40,618 nucleotides of DNA. It comes from DASPJQ01 sp035299065 (GTDB lineage Bacteria > Bacteroidota > Bacteroidia > Flavobacteriales_D > UBA2798). Positions within the stretch are counted from its first letter, which is position 1, and every line of letters begins with the position of its first letter. The stretch is taken from assembly GCA_035299065.1 (NCBI GenBank), contig DATGXI010000001.1:1-40618 (forward strand), in the 5' to 3' direction. Position numbers and translations under genes: made by a program. The notes under the pieces are model-generated. The model was not told the origin of the DNA. It made no database searches and saw nothing but the letters and a program-made list of their open reading frames with translations. Positions 24,372 to 32,677 of this stretch are shown one piece after another.

Positions 24372-25931
24372 TTAAAACTCATACCTGATCCCCTTTTTCA
24401 CCTGGTCTTTAAAAACGTCCTGTATATCCCTGTTTTGCACTTTACTCTCAAGCCATACAATCATGTCAAAATAAATAAAGGCCCGTTTTTCATACTTGAG
24501 TTTTGAAATACGCATCATGTTTTTTTGAAGTTCAATAAATTGGTTTTTCAATTCGCTTTGGGTTTCGTTCCCGCGTAGGTTTTTAAGAAACTGGATAATC
24601 AGGTTTTCATATTGTCCATAATTTTTTCGCGATAAAAGGAAACGGTAAGTTGAACGAATGTTTGACTGCACTCCGTAATCGTCATTCATTTCAAAATAAC
24701 ATACCAGTCGTAATATGCGTGCAAACGACTGGATGTCTTCACGCACATTGGTGCTTTCCGTCATGGTAATTTTATTCAGCCATGACAAGGCAGACCTGAA
24801 CTGGCTGGCACCAAAATGCAAGCAGGCAATTTTATAGCAGAAAAGAAAACGCGTGTTTTGGTCCAGTAAAGGTAAAATACGGTTTATCTCGGGTTGGTGC
24901 CTTACCACAATGCGTGCACCGCTTTTAAAATCGCCCAAAATAAAATGGCGGTTCATTTCATGAATGTAAATTGCTTTAAAAAGCTGTAGGTTAAGGTTGC
25001 GGTTCAAATGAAATTTTTTGTCGCGTTTTATAGCAATTAATTTACGATGTGTAAGGGTAAAATCGTCAATGGCAAACAATTTATTTTGAGCTACCAGCAG
25101 GCTATTTAGGGCTTTTATATACGATTCGGTTCGATGGTATTTTAACTCTTCATTTTTTTCAAACAGGTCCAGCCATTTTAAGGCGTATTTTTCAGCTTCC
25201 CTGAAATTACGTGTAAAAAAGAAAAATCCGGTAGTAGCTGTATAATAGCTCAACTGTTCTTCAATACCTGTTTGTTTTATGTCAAATTCAGAAATTTTTC
25301 GTGTAAAAAAATCTTTTACCTTTTTTAGTTCCTCTTTGTTGCGTGTTGAGCCAATGTGCGCATACTGGCTGTTTAGTTGAAGTGAGAGGTTGGTAAAACC
25401 GTTAATTTGTTTCAGCCTTTTTACCACGATGCTCATTTCGCCAAGCAGCTGGTCAACAAACAAACTGTTTTTATCGTTAAGCGTCAAACGCAGGGTTTGC
25501 TGGTGCAATTCATTGATCTCAACCAACGGAGTTACCAGGTCAAATTTATGGGCAAGCACGCGTGCTTTGTCCAATTGCCTTAAACAATCAGCGTACATAC
25601 AACGGTCATACAGCAAATGGGCATTGTCAATGAGTTCGGCTACCTGTTTTTTTGCCGTGCGGTTGTTGCTTGCGAAGCGTAATGAATCAAGTAATTTATT
25701 GTAAAGCTGTATTTTTAAGTTAGGTAATTGGCCGGGTGTAAAATGTTTGTTGCTTTTTAATTTTTCCTCGTCATACTCTTCGCGTTTTTCAATTTCGTCA
25801 AATAACTGGACAAACTTTTTGTTGCCATCGCCTTTACTGTATAACATTTTGAAACTCCGTTTTTCTGATTTTGAGAAAGATTTAATAAGCCTGAAAAGCG
25901 GGTCAATTTTATCGTTGGAAATCGTATTCAT
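24372..25931 (-). CDS. Conserved helical protein of unknown function
   Basis: A 519-residue soluble, almost entirely alpha-helical protein. The opening IDPLFRLIKSFSKSEKRSFKM is a phrase I recognise from conserved hypothetical proteins of Bacteroidota; the rest resembles irregular TPR-like helical repeats. The start chosen is ATG at 25931, as an upstream TTG at 25970 would add 13 residues without support. The chain is rich in lysine, arginine and leucine and has no signal peptide or catalytic motif. It is divergent from the FabH-type gene at 26058. A probable promoter (TATATTAG at 25949-25956 with TTTTG 21 bases upstream) lies in the shared 126-base gap. Confidence 0.8.
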   Translation of the reverse strand: MNTISNDKIDPLFRLIKSFSKSEKRSFKMLYSKGDGNKKFVQLFDEIEKREEYDEEKLKSNKHFTPGQLPNLKIQLYNKLLDSLRFASNNRTAKKQVAELIDNAHLLYDRCMYADCLRQLDKARVLAHKFDLVTPLVEINELHQQTLRLTLNDKNSLFVDQLLGEMSIVVKRLKQINGFTNLSLQLNSQYAHIGSTRNKEELKKVKDFFTRKISEFDIKQTGIEEQLSYYTATTGFFFFTRNFREAEKYALKWLDLFEKNEELKYHRTESYIKALNSLLVAQNKLFAIDDFTLTHRKLIAIKRDKKFHLNRNLNLQLFKAIYIHEMNRHFILGDFKSGARIVVRHQPEINRILPLLDQNTRFLFCYKIACLHFGASQFRSALSWLNKITMTESTNVREDIQSFARILRLVCYFEMNDDYGVQSNIRSTYRFLLSRKNYGQYENLIIQFLKNLRGNETQSELKNQFIELQKNMMRISKLKYEKRAFIYFDMIVWLESKVQNRDIQDVFKDQVKKGIRYEF

Positions 25932-25948
25932 CGTGTATAGATTTGAGC

Positions 25949-25982
25949 CTAATATATTGGATTTTACCAAGATATGTCAAAA
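25949..25982 (-). promoter_or_regulatory. Candidate promoter of the helical unknown gene
   Basis: On the minus strand TTTTG (25978-25982) is followed after 21 bases by TATATTAG (25949-25956), one mismatch from TAnnTTTG. This places the transcription start about 10-15 bases before the ATG at 25931. Confidence 0.4.
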
Positions 25983-26045
25983 ACAAACAAGTTTTGAAAA
26001 TCGTATGAATTTCGGCATTTTTTTTTCAGGATTCATCTCCTTTCC

Positions 26046-26053
26046 TAACTTTG
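26046..26053 (+). promoter_or_regulatory. -7 element four bases before the GTG of the FabH gene
   Basis: TAACTTTG is an exact TAnnTTTG match and ends four bases before the GTG at 26058. With the usual spacing, transcription would begin at or very near the GTG, implying a leaderless mRNA. The region 17-22 bases upstream is T-rich but has no TTG. Confidence 0.45.
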
Positions 26054-26057
26054 TAAC

Positions 26058-27044
26058 GTGAGTATAAAAGCTTTAATAAAAGGGGTTGACTTTTTCGTGC
26101 CAGAAACAGTTATGACCAACAACGACTTCGCTGCATTTTTGGATACAAGCGATGAATGGATCTCTCAAATGACGGGAATTAAAGAACGTCACATCCTTAA
26201 AGATAAGGATAAGGCCAATGTTTACCTGGCTGTAAATGCAGCTAAAAAAGTACTGGCTAAAACCAATACAAAGCCTGAAGAGATAGATCTTTTAATTTTA
26301 ACCACGGCAACACCTGAACTGCAATTTCCTGCAACTGCTAATATGGTTGCGTATGAATTGGGTTGTGTTAACGCCTGGAGTTTTGACCTTATGGCGGCCT
26401 GCTCAGGCTTTTTATATTCATTGCAAACTGCTTCGCAATTTATAAGGACAGGTGCGCATAAAAAAATACTGGTTATCGGTTCTGAAAAAATGTCAAGTAT
26501 TCTTGATTATACCGATCGTAAAACCTGTATTTTATTTGGCGATGGAGCGGGTGCGGCTATTCTTGAACCTTCAACGGATGGATACGGTATAATTGATGCA
26601 GCACTTTATTCAGATGGATATGGTAAACAGTTTTTATACCAACCAGCTGGCGGAAGTTTGAATCCGGCTACAGAGGAAACAGTAAAACAGCGTGGACATT
26701 TTGTAAAAATGGAAGGCCAGGCTGTATTTAAATATGCAGTTGTAAAAATGGCCGAGGCGTGTGAAGTAATCATGGAACGCAATAACCTGAAAAACGAGGA
26801 CATTAAATTCATGGTGGCCCACCAGGCCAATAAACGCATTATTACAGCTACGGCCGAGCGTTTAAAACTTACCGAAGAGCAAACCTATCTCAACATTGAT
26901 CGTTATGGTAATACCACAACAGCATCAATTCCTATTTGCCTGGCCGAAATTTCGCCAAAGCTTAAAAAAGGAGACAATGTAATTGTAACTTCGTTTGGAG
27001 CAGGGTTTACCTGGGGTGCAATGCTGGTGAAATGGGGTGTGTAG
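26058..27044 (+). CDS. fabH: 3-oxoacyl-ACP synthase III (FabH) family protein
   Basis: A thiolase-fold condensing enzyme that normally starts fatty acid chains by joining acetyl-CoA and malonyl-ACP. The catalytic triad is complete: C115 in DLMAACSGFL, H255 in VAHQANKRI, and N285 in RYGNTTTAS. Length 328 fits the family. The start is GTG at 26058; no ATG is available nearby. It stands alone without plsX, rpmF or other fab genes, so it could be a second FabH paralogue with a different primer preference. The family assignment is sure; the exact substrate is not. Confidence 0.93.
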   Translation: MSIKALIKGVDFFVPETVMTNNDFAAFLDTSDEWISQMTGIKERHILKDKDKANVYLAVNAAKKVLAKTNTKPEEIDLLILTTATPELQFPATANMVAYELGCVNAWSFDLMAACSGFLYSLQTASQFIRTGAHKKILVIGSEKMSSILDYTDRKTCILFGDGAGAAILEPSTDGYGIIDAALYSDGYGKQFLYQPAGGSLNPATEETVKQRGHFVKMEGQAVFKYAVVKMAEACEVIMERNNLKNEDIKFMVAHQANKRIITATAERLKLTEEQTYLNIDRYGNTTTASIPICLAEISPKLKKGDNVIVTSFGAGFTWGAMLVKWGV

Positions 27045-27214
27045 GAGGAAAATCAGCCTCATAGCCTCATAGAAATATTGAATTAAAGAAAAATAGTGAA
27101 TGCTGCCCGTGATTATCTGACGCTTCTCAAAAGTGACAAAGTCATTCTTTATTTCTTCTTATTGGCGATGTTCTAATGCCTCTATGTATCTATGTGGTTA
27201 AAACAAAAGAAGGT
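27045..27214. other. Convergent gap after fabH with short repeats
   Basis: No gene. It contains a direct repeat AGCCTCATAGCCTCATAG (27055-27072) and the repeat phrase CTATGTATCTATGTGGTTA (27182-27200). No hairpin with a T-tract was found, although both flanking genes end here. Confidence 0.45.
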
Positions 27215-28126
27215 CTAATCAAAAACCAGGTAAGGTTCGATCTTTCTTAATATCTCATCGGTCACAACAACACATCCCTTCAAATCCTCTGTTTTCCTGA
27301 ACTTCCCGTGTTTTTCCCTGTAGGCAACAAGAGCAGTGGCCACGTTGTCCTTCTTAAAATATTTATGCGTCCTTAACTCAGCTGCAGTTACGGCATTGAT
27401 TTTAATAAACGGTTTAAATCCCTCAACGGTTACCTGTTCTTTTATGCGTTCATAATTTTTCAGTGGCGACTTGAACACCTCATTCAATTGTTCAGCCGAA
27501 TGAAATGCACCAACCCCAGCCCGGAACTTTAAAATGTAAGGAATCATTTTTGGGCTTATTCCATCAATAAAAACCAGCGTGGCTGAGTCGGCTGTATTTA
27601 GATTGACCAATGTTTTTTCCCGCGGGCCAAATGTGTTTTTGTGGTTTGATTTTGTGGATGAATCAAGAGGCTGATTGAGGTTTATATTTTTTAAAAATGT
27701 TGCCGCCATTTCATCGGTCATGCCATAAATTTTATGGACATCTTTTTCATTCCTTATTTTTCCGCCCTTTTTAAGGTAGTTGAACATTCCCCGGGCTACT
27801 TTTTTACTCAAACCCGCCTGATTTAATTCTTCAACACTGGCTTTTGAAATATCGTTAATGAATAGTGGTGCCGGTTGATGGTGTTTTGTTGTTCCGGTGT
27901 ATTGTTGTTGAAGCGGTACGGAATCTACTTCCTGTTTTTGTTGCGCCAAAATAGCAGCTTCTTTTTTGTCGAGTTCAGCTTTTTCCGCAGCGCTCAATTC
28001 AGCCGAAGGCCAAAGTGAAATAAAAAGAATGGTTCCGAGTATGAACGTAAGTAAAACAACATTGGCAATACGTTCCCATTTGGGTAATTGCAGGTATTGA
28101 TCAACAAGCCAGCGGAATCCTGACAT
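27215..28126 (-). CDS. Membrane-anchored helix-hairpin-helix protein (ComEA-like)
   Basis: A 303-residue protein with one membrane segment (about 21-40, ANVVLLTFILGTILFISLWP), a charged coiled stretch (45-70), and three ComEA-type helix-hairpin-helix units: about 90-147, 173-232 (VNLNTADSATLVFIDGISPKM) and 241-300 (IKINAVTAAELRTHKYFKK). ComEA proteins bind incoming DNA in natural transformation, but in Bacteroidota this architecture is widespread and its role is not proven. Its start is 12 bases after the stop of the permease at 28139, so it is probably co-transcribed. Confidence 0.85.
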   Translation of the reverse strand: MSGFRWLVDQYLQLPKWERIANVVLLTFILGTILFISLWPSAELSAAEKAELDKKEAAILAQQKQEVDSVPLQQQYTGTTKHHQPAPLFINDISKASVEELNQAGLSKKVARGMFNYLKKGGKIRNEKDVHKIYGMTDEMAATFLKNINLNQPLDSSTKSNHKNTFGPREKTLVNLNTADSATLVFIDGISPKMIPYILKFRAGVGAFHSAEQLNEVFKSPLKNYERIKEQVTVEGFKPFIKINAVTAAELRTHKYFKKDNVATALVAYREKHGKFRKTEDLKGCVVVTDEILRKIEPYLVFD

Positions 28127-28138
28127 AAAATGGTATGC

Positions 28139-29635
28139 TTATGCGTTCGTGTTTTTTTCTTTCAGGAAAATATAATAAACAGGAATACCAAGAAGAATAA
28201 GCAGGATACTGAAACAGGTGTCCTGTGGTGTAAATATGGTTAGGCTAACACAAATTAAGGTAGCAAATATCAAATACAGGATAGGGACAATTGGGTAGCC
28301 AAATGCCTTGTACGGGCGTGGGTGATTGGGTAAACGTTTACGCAACACAAATAAACCTGCAATGGTCACAATGTAAAACACCATTGAGCCAAACGTGGCA
28401 AATTTAATCAGCAATTTATACGAACCTGAAAACGCAAGAATGCATCCCCAGCCGCTTTGAAGCCACATGGCGCGTGCCGGTACTCCATGTTTGTTCAGGC
28501 GTGCGGCCTGGCTGAAAAATAATTTTTCTTTAGCCATCGAATAAAATAGCCGTGAACCAGCCATTATAACACCGTTGTTGCAGCCAAAGGTTGAGATCAT
28601 GATCAGTGCAGCCATAATGTATTTGGCAGGATTTCCAAAAATCATGTAAGCAGCCGAAGTTCCCACTAAATCACCCTGTGCATGTTGTATGCCTGCATCA
28701 ATAACACCTTGTTGTGTGTATCCAATGGCGGGATCAACCGGATGACCGTGTAATGGAAGCAAGGCTACATAAGCTACGTTGGCAAGCACATAAAATATAG
28801 TCACAATAAATGTTCCCAGGAATAAACTGCGTGGCAAATTCTTTTCGGGATTGCGAATTTCGCCAGCAATAAATGTTACGTTATTCCAGGCATCACTACT
28901 AAAAAGTGAATTGATAATGGTAGTTGATAAAACAACCAGTAAGGCAAAACCGGTTAATTCAGTAGTGACCCAATTTCCGGCTTCGTTTTTTGCTGTTTTG
29001 GTAGCATGCCAGGCATCGTTAAAGTTGGCGCCAAAGTATCCTGTTTTTATTCCTACAACAATACCTATGATGATTAAAAGAAAAAGCGCAATCAGTTTTG
29101 ATCCTGTAAATAAATTCAGGACTATTTTTCCGTATTGCAAGCCGCGCGAGTTTAAGTAGGTAAGCAATAATACCGTTCCAACTCCCAGGGCATTTTCATA
29201 CGTAACATTGACTGCTTTCATGGAAAGTATGGTGATGTCAAATTCCGGAATGGTGAACAATGTTGTGGAAAGTGAAGGAAAAAACACTGCTGTAAATTTT
29301 CCGAACGCAACAGCTACTGCAGCAATAACGCCCGTTTGTATTACGGTAAAAACGGTCCACCCATAAAGGAATGAAGGTAATCGGCCAAACGCTTCTTTAA
29401 TGTAAACAAACTGACCACCTGCCGTTGGGTACATGGCAGCAAGTTCGCCATAACTCAAGGCCCCAAACAAGGTAATGAATCCGGTAAGAATCCATGTAAA
29501 CAATAACCATCCTGCACTTCCAAGATCGCGGCTCATTTCACTGCTTACAATGAAAATACCTGAGCCAATCATGCTTCCCGCAACAAGAAATGTGGCGTCT
29601 AAAAGTCCGAGTGATTTTTTGGTTTCCTGCGACAT
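28139..29635 (-). CDS. APC-family amino acid permease
   Basis: A 498-residue polytopic membrane protein with about 12 hydrophobic segments. The first helix carries FLVAGSMIGSGIFIVSSEM (15-33), the glycine-rich substrate-binding motif of APC transporters. FGALSYGELAAMYPTAGGQFVYIKEAFG follows, typical of the LAT/YfnA-like branch. Substrate is an amino acid by family; which one is unknown. The ATG at 29635 lies three bases after the T-tract of a strong terminator that ends the upstream permease gene, so expression needs read-through or a promoter inside that gene. Confidence 0.92.
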   Translation of the reverse strand: MSQETKKSLGLLDATFLVAGSMIGSGIFIVSSEMSRDLGSAGWLLFTWILTGFITLFGALSYGELAAMYPTAGGQFVYIKEAFGRLPSFLYGWTVFTVIQTGVIAAVAVAFGKFTAVFFPSLSTTLFTIPEFDITILSMKAVNVTYENALGVGTVLLLTYLNSRGLQYGKIVLNLFTGSKLIALFLLIIIGIVVGIKTGYFGANFNDAWHATKTAKNEAGNWVTTELTGFALLVVLSTTIINSLFSSDAWNNVTFIAGEIRNPEKNLPRSLFLGTFIVTIFYVLANVAYVALLPLHGHPVDPAIGYTQQGVIDAGIQHAQGDLVGTSAAYMIFGNPAKYIMAALIMISTFGCNNGVIMAGSRLFYSMAKEKLFFSQAARLNKHGVPARAMWLQSGWGCILAFSGSYKLLIKFATFGSMVFYIVTIAGLFVLRKRLPNHPRPYKAFGYPIVPILYLIFATLICVSLTIFTPQDTCFSILLILLGIPVYYIFLKEKNTNA

Positions 29636-29638
29636 GGT

Positions 29639-29665
29639 AAAAAAAAGGGCGGTGGTTAGCCGCCC
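29639..29665 (-). terminator. Strong intrinsic terminator between two permease genes
   Basis: On the minus strand GGGCGG (29660-29665) pairs perfectly with CCGCCC (29647-29652) around a seven-base loop, followed by eight T residues (29646-29639). The ATG of the next gene is at 29635, only three bases beyond the T-tract, so the terminator occupies most of the 39-base spacer. Confidence 0.85.
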
Positions 29666-29674
29666 GGGTATGAA

Positions 29675-31180
29675 TTAGTGTTTACTGTCTAAAATGTCAG
29701 GGTTGTTTTCTGCTTCAAGTTTATTCAGATTGCTGTGATTACGGCTATAAACGAAATAAACAATTACACCCAGTGCCGACCAACATAAAAAGGCTATCCA
29801 TGTATCAACACGAACAAAAAACATAAGCCCGACATTAAATGCGGCACCTAAAACAGATACTACCGGTAACATTGGAGTTCGGAAAGGACGATCAAGGTGT
29901 GGTTGTTTTACACGAAGAATTAAAACAGCAATGGCAATCATGGCAAAGGCCAGTAAAGTACCCATACTACACATTTCGGAAACTTTATCAATTGGCGTTA
30001 CAGAGGCAACAATTGAGATAACCAAGCCAACCAAAAGAGTACTCCTGTAAGGCGTTTTGAATTTTGGGTGTACTTTTCCAAAAAGGCCAAATGGTAATAA
30101 ACCATCTTTTGCCATTCCAAGGAAAATACGTGTTTGCCCTAACATCATAACAAGCATAACCGAAGTAAGACCAGCAACAGCGGCTATTGTTATTAAAGAG
30201 GTTGCCCATGGCATTCCAATACCTTCAAATGCAGATGCAACTGGTGCTTTAATATCAAGTTTGTCATACGGCACCATTCCAGTAAGTACCAATGAAACGG
30301 CTATATACAACAGTGTACAAACAACAAGCGACATTATAATTGCAAAAGGCACATCTTTTTTGGGATTAATGGCCTCACCGGCCTGTGTAGAAACAGCATC
30401 AAATCCAATATACGCGAAAAAAACAATACTTGCGGCAGTCAATACACCACCAAAGCCCCAACCATAGTGTGAAACACCTTTGGCGTCTATCACTTGTTCA
30501 GGTACAAACGGTGTCCAGTTGCCCGTGTCGATAAAGAAAAACCCTACGAAAATCACAAACAATACAACCGCCAGTTTTAGAATTACAATAATATTATTTG
30601 TTTTTGCCGCTTCTTTAATACCACGAACAAGTATTGATGTAACAACCCAGGTAATTAAAAATGCTGGAAGGTTAAATGCAAATGAAGGTTCAGCCATACC
30701 AGCTGCTTTTGCTTTTTCAGCGGCAGTAACCGGGTCATTCATGAGCCATATAGGTGGGTGTATGTTGCATTGGTGAAGGAGTTTTTCAAAATACCCACTC
30801 CAGGCAACAGCAACAGTGGTTGCCCCCATCATATATTCCAAAATTAAATTCCATCCTATTATCCATGCAAAAATTTCACCCATGGTACCATATGAATAGG
30901 CATATGCACTTCCTTCAACTGGCAATACTGAAGAAAATTCGGCATAACACAATGATGCAAATAAACAACCAACACCTGCAATTACGAATGCAATGGCCAA
31001 TGCCGGCCCTGCGTGATCATGAGCCGCAATTCCGGTAAGTGTAAAAATACCACCACCAATAATAGCACCAATCCCAAGAGAGGTTAATCCCCACTTACCA
31101 AGCACACGCTTGAGCTCATTTTTTTTCATATCAGCTTCAAATGCGCTGATTGGTTTTTTACGCCAAATACTTCCTGCCAT
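29675..31180 (-). CDS. APC-family cationic amino acid transporter-like permease
   Basis: A 501-residue transporter with about 12-14 membrane segments. It fits the CAT/YfnA group: a cytosolic N-terminus (MAGSIWRKKPISAFEAD), then LTSLGIGAIIGGGIFTLTGIAA with the APC binding motif, CYAEFSSVLPVEGSAYAYSYGTMGE, and FAYIGFDAVSTQAGEAINPKKDVP. The first gene of a three-gene unit with a second permease and an HhH protein. A candidate promoter (TTG, 18 bases, TATATTTA) lies at 31207-31235. A strong terminator directly follows the stop codon. Confidence 0.93.
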   Translation of the reverse strand: MAGSIWRKKPISAFEADMKKNELKRVLGKWGLTSLGIGAIIGGGIFTLTGIAAHDHAGPALAIAFVIAGVGCLFASLCYAEFSSVLPVEGSAYAYSYGTMGEIFAWIIGWNLILEYMMGATTVAVAWSGYFEKLLHQCNIHPPIWLMNDPVTAAEKAKAAGMAEPSFAFNLPAFLITWVVTSILVRGIKEAAKTNNIIVILKLAVVLFVIFVGFFFIDTGNWTPFVPEQVIDAKGVSHYGWGFGGVLTAASIVFFAYIGFDAVSTQAGEAINPKKDVPFAIIMSLVVCTLLYIAVSLVLTGMVPYDKLDIKAPVASAFEGIGMPWATSLITIAAVAGLTSVMLVMMLGQTRIFLGMAKDGLLPFGLFGKVHPKFKTPYRSTLLVGLVISIVASVTPIDKVSEMCSMGTLLAFAMIAIAVLILRVKQPHLDRPFRTPMLPVVSVLGAAFNVGLMFFVRVDTWIAFLCWSALGVIVYFVYSRNHSNLNKLEAENNPDILDSKH

Positions 31181-31206
31181 AATGAATTTTTATCGGTTAA
31201 CGGTGG

Positions 31207-31235
31207 TAAATATAACCATTTTACTGGTTTAACAA
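31207..31235 (-). promoter_or_regulatory. Candidate promoter of the permease genes
   Basis: On the minus strand TTG (31233-31235) is followed after 18 bases by TATATTTA (31207-31214), one mismatch in the last base from TAnnTTTG. Leader of about 25 bases to the ATG at 31180. Confidence 0.45.
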
Positions 31236-31309
31236 GCCTTGTAATAATTTTTAAAATCCTCGTTCACAGTCCTTTGTTGAAAAGGAAAACAGTGATTTGC
31301 AAGTATTTT

Positions 31310-31323
31310 AGGTAATTTTACCT
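31310..31323. promoter_or_regulatory. Short inverted repeat upstream of the NhaD gene
   Basis: AGGTAA and TTACCT flank a two-base TT spacer, 14 bases before the ATG at 31338, and partly overlap a -7-like TATTTTAG at 31304-31311. A possible operator, based only on symmetry and position. Confidence 0.25.
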
Positions 31324-31337
31324 CAAAAGCGGACACT

Positions 31338-32624
31338 ATGGAGTTGTTACTGGCAAGCATATTTTTTATTGGGTATTTACTCATTACCCTTGAGTCGCGC
31401 ATCAACATAAACAAAGCCGCAACTGCTCTTGTTACGGGTGTTGCCTGCTGGACTGTATATATGTTACTTGAAAAAGAATCTACCATCATAAACGCTGAAC
31501 TTTCACACCACCTTAGTTCGATTGCCGAAATACTTTTGTTTTTACTTGGGGCAATGACCATTGTTGAATTGATTGATGCGCACGAGGGGTTTCAATTGAT
31601 TACCGATAGAATTACCACCACCAACAAAACAAAATTACTTTACATAATTTGTATCACGGCATTTTTTCTTTCAGCCGTACTTGATAACCTTACTACTACC
31701 ATTGTTATGGTCTCGCTTTGCCGAAAAATTATTGCCGATAACAAAGACCGCATGCTCATAGCGGGAATGATCATTATAGCGGCCAACGCGGGTGGTGCCT
31801 GGAGTCCTATTGGCGATGTAACAACTACCATGCTTTGGGTTAAGGGACAGGTTAGTGCATCGCAGGTTATTTTGCAGTTATTTATTCCCTCAATGGTATG
31901 CCTATTACTTCCTATGTTCATTTTAGGCACACGTTTCAAAGGAAGTTTCGTTCGGCCTGAAACCGAAAATAATACGAATGGAACAAGCACCACTAAGAAA
32001 GAAAGACAAATAGTTTTGTTCAGCGGATTTTTCCTGCTTTTACTGGTGCCTGTATTCAAAAGCACAACACATTTACCCCCTTATATGGGCATGCTGGGCG
32101 CCTTGGGCATTTTATGGATTGTTACCGAATTGCTGCACAAGCAAAAAAACGATGAGGATAAAAATTTTCTTACAGTTACGTACGCTATCAGAAAAATTGA
32201 CACGCCAAGTATTTTATTTTTCTTTGGTATTTTGGCAACCATTGCCTGTTTGGAAAGTACAGGAATGTTGCAACACCTGAGCTTTTGGCTTGACGAAAAA
32301 GTAAAAAACACCGAACTTATAGCTATATCAACAGGCTTGCTGTCGGCATTAATTGATAATGTTCCACTGGTGGCAGCAACACAGGGTATGTATGATCTTT
32401 CAGTTATGCCTATGGATTCCTACATGTGGGAATTTATTGCTTACAGTGCCGGAACGGGTGGAAGTATTTTAATTATTGGATCAGCAGCAGGTGTTGCCGC
32501 AATGGGGCTTGAAAAAATTGATTTTGTGTGGTATTTGAAAAATATTGGATGGCTGGCCTTCATTGGCTTTTTAGCCGGAGCAGGTGTGTATATACTTGAG
32601 CACAGGTTGTTTTTCGCAAACTAA
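31338..32624 (+). CDS. nhaD: NhaD-type Na+/H+ antiporter
   Basis: A 428-residue ion-transporter-superfamily protein with about 11-12 membrane segments. Conserved signatures are AVLDNLTTTIVMV (113-125) and IAANAGGAWSPIGDVTTTMLW (147-167), which contain the acidic and polar residues required for Na+/Li+ exchange in NhaD proteins. A second inverted half has LIDNVPLVAATQGMY and YSAGTGGSILIIGSAAGV. It exports sodium in exchange for protons across the inner membrane, so a sodium or pH homeostasis role is expected. It is followed after 53 bases by a CLC gene on the same strand. Confidence 0.93.
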   Translation: MELLLASIFFIGYLLITLESRININKAATALVTGVACWTVYMLLEKESTIINAELSHHLSSIAEILLFLLGAMTIVELIDAHEGFQLITDRITTTNKTKLLYIICITAFFLSAVLDNLTTTIVMVSLCRKIIADNKDRMLIAGMIIIAANAGGAWSPIGDVTTTMLWVKGQVSASQVILQLFIPSMVCLLLPMFILGTRFKGSFVRPETENNTNGTSTTKKERQIVLFSGFFLLLLVPVFKSTTHLPPYMGMLGALGILWIVTELLHKQKNDEDKNFLTVTYAIRKIDTPSILFFFGILATIACLESTGMLQHLSFWLDEKVKNTELIAISTGLLSALIDNVPLVAATQGMYDLSVMPMDSYMWEFIAYSAGTGGSILIIGSAAGVAAMGLEKIDFVWYLKNIGWLAFIGFLAGAGVYILEHRLFFAN

Positions 32625-32665
32625 ATGCATGCAATTTTAAAGTTCTTCTTCATATGAAATAACCG

Positions 32666-32673
32666 TATATTTG
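32666..32673 (+). promoter_or_regulatory. -7 element four bases before the GTG of the CLC gene
   Basis: TATATTTG is an exact TAnnTTTG match, ending four bases (CCCC) before the GTG at 32678, the same geometry as at the FabH gene. This predicts a leaderless or nearly leaderless transcript. No TTG at the -33 position. Confidence 0.45.
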
Positions 32674-32677
32674 CCCC

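Noticed and set aside
25932..25970. Upstream TTG extension of the helical unknown protein
   Set aside because: Adds 13 residues and would overlap the predicted promoter; ATG at 25931 fits the family opening.
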